Source of the DNA: Chlorops oryzae
Taxonomy: Eukaryota > Arthropoda > Insecta > Diptera > Chloropidae
Direction of reading: 5' to 3'
NCBI GenBank assembly: GCA_020466095.1
Contig: CM035809.1
Location: 24,968,455 to 25,032,454 of the forward strand
Length of the DNA stretch: 64,000 nucleotides
Below, one piece after another: positions 58,706-64,000 of this stretch (position 1 is its first letter; each line of letters begins with the position of its first letter). The translations under genes and the position numbers were made by a program. The notes beneath the pieces were generated by a model. That model searched no databases and had not been told where the DNA came from. It saw only the letters and a list, made by a program, of their open reading frames with translations.

Positions 58706-59185
58706 CAGGGCAGCCAAAAATTATTCCATTGAGCCCTAAAAGTATGCACTTAAATCTTTAAGAATTAATATATGAGTTGAACATTCCTAAACTAAGTTTC
58801 AGCTTTTGAAAAATCCGTGAAATTCAATATCCAGGGCTCGGATATATATGCATTTATAAATTTAGAGCATACTTTATGGGGCAAAAACTTTTCTTACCAA
58901 CATTATTCGAATAAGTCTTTTCTACCTTCATAAAAATTCTTATTGAAGTGAAAAATCTATTTGAATCTTAACTTTATGTGAGTTGAACAAAATTTCTACT
59001 CCATAAAGTATGCTTTAAATTTATAAATGCATATATATCCGAGCCCTGTCAATAACATTTTTCAAAAGGTGTATGTAAATAGGTAAGTTTTTCAACAAAT
59101 CAACGGAGTTCGAGCATCGGAAACATTTCAAAATATTGTCATGTATACTTTTAGGCGCTGAATTTAAATATTTGTGTCTGCCCTG
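58706..59185. mobile_element. MITE with CAGGGCAG ends (AAGTATGCA group), outer
   Basis: CAGGGCAGCCAAAAATTATT at 58706 is mirrored by AATATTTGTGTCTGCCCTG ending at 59185, with CCTAAAAGTATGCAC and TATACTTTTAGGCGCTGAAT as the paired inner blocks. It contains the complete element 58832-59048. Confidence 0.7.
58832..59048. mobile_element. 217-bp fold-back MITE with CAGGGCTCGGATATATATG ends
   Basis: CAGGGCTCGGATATATATGC at 58832 and GCATATATATCCGAGCCCTG ending at 59048 are perfect inverses, and the pairing runs on through ATTTATAAATTTA-AGCATAC and TTTATGG. It is the same family as 54844-55791 and 61231-61472, and sits inside 58706-59185. Confidence 0.8.
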
Positions 59186-61230
59186 TCCATTGTGTACAAT
59201 CTTAGTTATTTGAATATAATGACAACGATATTCCATTGACACGTGTAGAAGGGCATAGGGTCGATAAGAAGCACAATGTGTGAAGCAAACTTTTGCCATA
59301 AAAGTTTTTAATCAAATTGTTAATTTTAAATGAGAAATGAGAAATCGAATTTCGTACATTATCGCTGAGTATTTGGAAATTCTCTTTTTGAACTTTAAAT
59401 GCAATAAAGTCGGAATTATTTTAACTTTAATGTTCATCATGCATGCAATCAGAAACTTTTTCCCCTCCCACGTCCGTCCCTTTCCGTCCCTCTATCGGGC
59501 CTTTAACAGCATTACTCGTTTGTGTGTGCAAATAACTAGAACAGCAGTCGACCTGGTGCACAACTAGCCATTTTTTTCCCTCTTCCCCTATTTTCCCTAT
59601 TTCAGTGTATATATTTTCCGACTTTTGTATTTCAGTGAAATTGTAGATTTTATTTTTTTTTTTTGTTGAATTCTTTTTCTCCAATTTTATTTTTTATTTT
59701 TTGTTGTTCATATTTTTTTTTTTTGATTTAAAAAATTTGCTTACGACACAAAATTTGTGCTTTCGATTTATTTTTACTCCCCTGTGTGTGGGTTGTTTGT
59801 GTAGTGGTTATGAGCCTCATCAAAAAAGGAAAAAATTTCAAAAAAGAAAAAAATTAAAAAAAAAAATTTAAAAAAAAACAGTAAAAGCCGGAGAGCACGA
59901 ATGCACGAGCCAAGCGCAATGCTGAATGGCATGGATAAAGTCAAAGGACTTCCATGCGCAACGACTTGAAATCTTTAACCCAAATTGGATTGTGAGTGTG
60001 TAATGCGAGCGGGCGAGCGAGGTACATACGAGTTTAAGCTTTAAAAGAAAAAAAAAAAAATGGAGAATATATTTCTTGGATGTTTTTTCTTTCGACATTC
60101 ATTATCGATGTTGTTTTCAAGCTGATCGCATTGAACGATAATCACTTGCTTAAAATAACCACAAATGCTGGTTAGCTATCATCGCTATTGTTTTGTCTAT
60201 CAATGTGCTCCTCTTCTTCGTCTTCGTCCTCGTCGTTGTCTACTTCTTGTTGGTGTTCTTCTGGTTCCTTCTATGCATATCCACTATAAGACTTGGATAC
60301 TCGTGCATTTCTGGGACTCTAGAAATTTTTGCAGATTATGGCCCTGTCGAAACGAGCTGGCTGGCATTGTGCCAGTGCACGAGATTGTTTATGTCCGTTG
60401 GAAAGTAGGTACTCCACCTTTTGCTTTACCATTTTGCCCATGTCTTGTGTCCACATACATAACTCTCCCTCTCTCTCTATCTGTTTGATGATGATTCTGG
60501 CCTTTTGCTTACGTCAGTCGGTTTGAATTTCAACGGAATTTCATCGAGCCTTCTTCTGTATCAATTGCAACAGAATTTTCAATTTCAAGAGGATTTACTA
60601 TTTTTGTTTTTCATCGTTATTTTGGATTTTGTACCATTTTTTTGGTTTTTTTTTTTTTGCATCCTAGAGTTTTTCGTGAGAATTTGTAAACTCGTCTATT
60701 TTTTTTTTTTTTTTGTTTCTTTTCTGCATCGCATTTTGACCGTTCAAACTTTTGTTTGGGATTTATTTTTGCCAATTTTCGTTTGCTTCAAAGATTTTTC
60801 AAGAAGTTTTCGAGTGATTGCAAGGAATATGATTGCGAAGAACATTTCATTCCAAGGCAGTTAGGATTATTTGGAGTTTTATTGAGTAGAAAATTTTGCA
60901 GCTAGTTTTCTGCAAGGCACTTGTTGAAGTCCTTATGTCTGAAGGTTGTTAATTTCAGTGCTTAAGTCGAGAGCAAAGAAGAATGGAAAACATTTTTGGG
61001 TGTATGGAGAAAATAAGCCAAAAAGAAAAGGGAATGGATTTCAGTTTGAATTAAAGTGTGTTCTTGACTCCTGAAGTGCCATCTGCCATCACTGTAGGGC
61101 TCTTACAAATTTAGAGCAAATATGAGAGCAAAAAAAAAAACTTTAAAGCTTCCTCAAAAAAAAGATGAGTTTTCAATTGAAATATGATGATATTGGAAAT
61201 ATTCGAAGAATTTCTAAAGCTGTTCATTTC
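59186..61230. other. No gene recognised
   Basis: T-rich sequence with TTCGTC/CTCGTC repeats near 60215-60240 and long T runs. Open stretches of 65-119 codons at 60165-60864 are hydrophobic translations of T-rich DNA without motifs and are not called. Confidence 0.4.
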
Positions 61231-61472
61231 TAGGGCTCAGATTTTGTTGCATTTATAAATTGAAAGCATACTTTATGGAGCAAAATTTTTTCTTACCAAC
61301 ATTTTGCGAATTAGTTTAGCGAAGTTGAGCTTCAAACCACTTTTCTGACTTCAAAAAAAATTCATATTGAAGTCAAAACTCGATTTGAAACTTATCTTTA
61401 AGTGAGTTGAAGAAAATTTTTACTCCATAAAGTATGCTTTAAATTTATAAATGCATATATATCCGAGCCCTG
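61231..61472. mobile_element. Fold-back MITE, third copy, with a half copy after it
   Basis: It runs from TAGGGCTCAGATTTTGTTGC to CATATATATCCGAGCCCTG, with GCATACTTTATGGAG and CTCCATAAAGTATGC as inner pairs. The right flank up to about 61580 (TCAATAACATTTTTCAAAAG and on) matches 59049-59160, so the flanking outer element was copied with it. Another half (CTCCATAAACTATGC to ATCCGAGCCCGGG) is at about 61607-61657. Confidence 0.7.
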
Positions 61473-61862
61473 TCAATAACATTTTTCAAAAGGTGTGTGT
61501 AAATAGGTGAGTTTTTCAGAAATCAACGGAGTTTGAGCATCGGAATCTTTTCAAAATATTGTCAAGTATACTTTTAGGGCTGAATTAAAAAATTAACAAA
61601 ATTTGTACTCCATAAACTATGCTTTAAATTTGTAAATGCAACAAAATCCGAGCCCGGGTCATTTCACATAGCAAACTAAAATATTTCCGTTGAACACCTA
61701 CAAGTATGCACGTTATTATTTGGGATAATGTCTTCTTTTTATTGAAAATTCTTAAGGGGCTTTGGATAAAAATTCCAGAACTAGTCGCCGCTTGTAAATG
61801 GATTCCTTTTAACATTTCAAGGCATTATTTTAGGCACTGAATTTAAATGTTTTGACTTGTTC

Positions 61863-62181
61863 TGGTCAGTCTTTTTAGTTTTGTGAAAAATTTTTTCTCA
61901 GTGTAAAAATTAAAATTAAATTTTTTTTTAGCTTCCTTGTTTTATTATCTAACAAATCTGCTTAGATAGTCTCTCTATATCAATTGGTTGTTGAGATATA
62001 AAATTTTGAAAAGAGGATTAAAAAAACAGAGGATTTTCCAGGATATTTCAAGGACCGTTCAAAACAAAAATCTAAAAAGCGGTCTCCACAGTGTTTTTAG
62101 ATGGCACCTATCGAAAAATCAACAAAATTTAAAAATTCCTTTCATGATGCCGCATGCCTTTGCTTAACCCGCCAGACCCTT
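61863..62181. mobile_element. Partial copy of the GGGTCTGGCG MITE
   Basis: It contains TTTTTAGTTTTGTG, AAATTTTTTCTCAGTGTAAA, TTTCAAGGACCGTTCAAAAC, CACAGTGTTTTTAGATGGCA and AACCCGCCAGACCCTTT, the right half of the element at 35614-36318. Confidence 0.7.
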
Positions 62182-64000
62182 TAGGAGCACCCTATTGAAC
62201 AGCTTCCAAAAACCTCGTTTAAGATGATTTTGAATGAAATGTATGAATTTGTGCATACTTTTGGGTGCTGAATTAGAATTCTTTTCGTCATCTTGAAATC
62301 TTCTCCTTTTTTCGGGTCTATCATTTTGTCCCTATAAGCTTTCGTCTCCCTACTTCATTTGATCCCGAAGATATTTCCACAGAGCTCATAAGGCCGGTTG
62401 ATGGAGCCAACAATGCTTCCTCTCTAATTTCCCTTAAGCTTTCTAGATATTTCCCCTAAAAATTATCCATCACAAAACTTTTACTGCATCTATCCTTTCA
62501 AAATTATGACCTTCCATTAAAATAAAAACTCTTTTGGCATTTCCTATCTACTGCCTTAGTTTGCAATATTTTTTCCTTCTTGTGCTTCTTTTTTTCGGAA
62601 AAAAAAAAATAATATCCTTTAACATTAAGGTTGAAAATTTCTCCTTTCACGTTCATTTTCACTTTCACTTACACCTACAAAATTATTTCTTTCCCTTGGA
62701 AAATGTTTCATAATTAATTTTCCACACTTTAATCCGCAAGCGAAATTTCATTAATCATGCAAAAACTTGTCTGAGCACATGTTACGCTCGGTTCCTTTTA
62801 AAGTGATTTTGAAACTTTATGGCAGCCGGGACCAGTGGCGTCAAAACAAAGGGGAAAATATAATTAATTTTTATGGATATAATAGAAAAGTGAAGTGATT
62901 TCCAGAAAAAGGAAGAGGAAATTTTTGGGAAAATCGTTAAGGGTATTTAGTGTGCCATTCTTTTCTAGAAAATTTTCAAGGATTTTTGGACTTAAACGAT
63001 TTTATTAAATGCCGGAACTATGTTCCGCGTATAAATAATTACCTTTAAATATTTCAAAGCATAATTTTCGATTCTGAATTTAAATATCAAGGCCAGTATT
63101 GATCAGTATTATGAGAAGAAAATGTTTTAATTAACCGCCTAAAAGTATGCATTTTAATATTTTAAAAACATTTTATATAATTTTAACCCGCTAGCGCCTG
63201 AATTAAAAAAAATAAATATAAAAAATAAAATTAAATATGAACTGGTTCAGGTATGGGGATGACAGAAAACGAACCATTTCAGTGATGCCATATGGCATCG
63301 CTAGGCGCTACCGGGTTAAGCCTTAATCAATGGAGTTTCATAAGGAAGATCACCACAACACCTTGCTCAAGATGTATTTAGAAGGACATGCAAACAAGAA
63401 TGGACATATTTCTCACTATAAGAAATATTTTTAGAATATACAGGGTGTTCCATACTCGATGGAACAAAAAAAAGGAGGTGATAGGGGGAACCCATACAAG
63501 CAAAAAATTGTATGGAAAGGGGGGTCCATCTTGCACTCATAAGGAGCTAGAGGCGCGGAAAGAACTCGACTAAATTGGTGAGCATACTTTTAGGCGGATA
63601 TGTAAAACTAAAACACTATTCAGAAAATTTTTAAATTTCTTAGATTTTTCTTTTTCTCATGCTGCCTAAAAGTGTGCTCAATAAAATTGATTAAAATAAC
63701 TTTTCTGGGAGTCAAAAATAAAAATAATTATTTTCAAACCTTAGTTTTGCATTGATTGTGAAACTTTTTTTTAGCAACCATGGTATCAAATTGAAGAAAA
63801 AACTCAAAGTTTTCGAAAAGAGTCAAAAAAAGAGGCTCGATCGTATTTCTTTTGAATTGATTCACTTTAAAAGCCAAAATTACACTATTTTAGGCTTAGA
63901 TGGTAGTACCAGAGAAAACGGAGTTGAATTATTTAAAATCGTGGTATGCAGATTTAACGGAAAACCGCCAAGCTTTTCATATCATATGTGATTTTGAATT
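62182..64000. other. No gene; scattered repeat ends
   Basis: Single copies of the AAGTATGCA motif at about 62252 (inverse), 63133, 63583 (inverse) and 63667. A lone TA-CAGGGTGTTCC end at 63441 matches the termini of 26244-26773 without a visible partner. No coding support. Confidence 0.45.

Noticed and set aside
60165..60864. Open frames of 71-119 codons after Naam
   Set aside because: Hydrophobic low-complexity translations of T-rich DNA, overlapping in several frames, without motifs.

Overview
The window is a stretch of a higher fly (cyclorrhaphan dipteran) nuclear chromosome. The four protein-coding genes are closest to fly proteins. The introns are long and A+T-rich and use GT-AG boundaries, and the non-coding DNA is crowded with miniature inverted-repeat transposons (MITEs), DINE-1-like repeats and satellites. 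The exact species cannot be read from the sequence.

Layout. Positions 1-2855 are an 11-bp satellite that runs off the left edge, followed by a two-copy ~110-bp repeat and a relic of a trehalose/sugar-transporter exon (3989-4189). The gene block follows. (1) A clip-domain trypsin-like serine protease, + strand, 8683-19026, has an 8-kb first intron full of MITEs. (2) An IQ- and AAA-domain protein of the DRC11/IQCA1 type (nexin-dynein regulatory complex), + strand, eight exons, 19401-22602, begins only 375 bp behind the protease stop codon. (3) Riboflavin kinase lies on the - strand, three exons, 27684-28314, convergent with gene 2. (4) Nicotinamidase (Naam; EF-hands plus isochorismatase-like domain), + strand, seven exons, 43814-57037, has introns of 3.5 and 6.6 kb. 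The 15 kb between genes 3 and 4 and the 7 kb after Naam hold only repeats and sequence I could not assign.

Functions. Riboflavin kinase (FMN synthesis) and nicotinamidase (NAD salvage) are housekeeping cofactor enzymes. DRC11 belongs to cilia/sperm flagella. The protease is secreted. They do not form a pathway, and their neighbourhood is ordinary eukaryotic linkage.

Notable points. The protease and Naam each carry one extra base that breaks the frame inside a strongly conserved motif (near 18527-18530 and 47430-47433), while the DRC11 and riboflavin kinase genes read through cleanly. Uncorrected long-read indels are the simplest explanation, but true lesions are not excluded. The repeats preserve a readable insertion history. 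In two cases a MITE sits inside another repeat and a paralogous unoccupied site is present in the same window, which gives target-site duplications of TTAA and ATAT. I found no CRISPR, tRNA, rRNA or intact transposase gene, and no convincing new multi-gene system.
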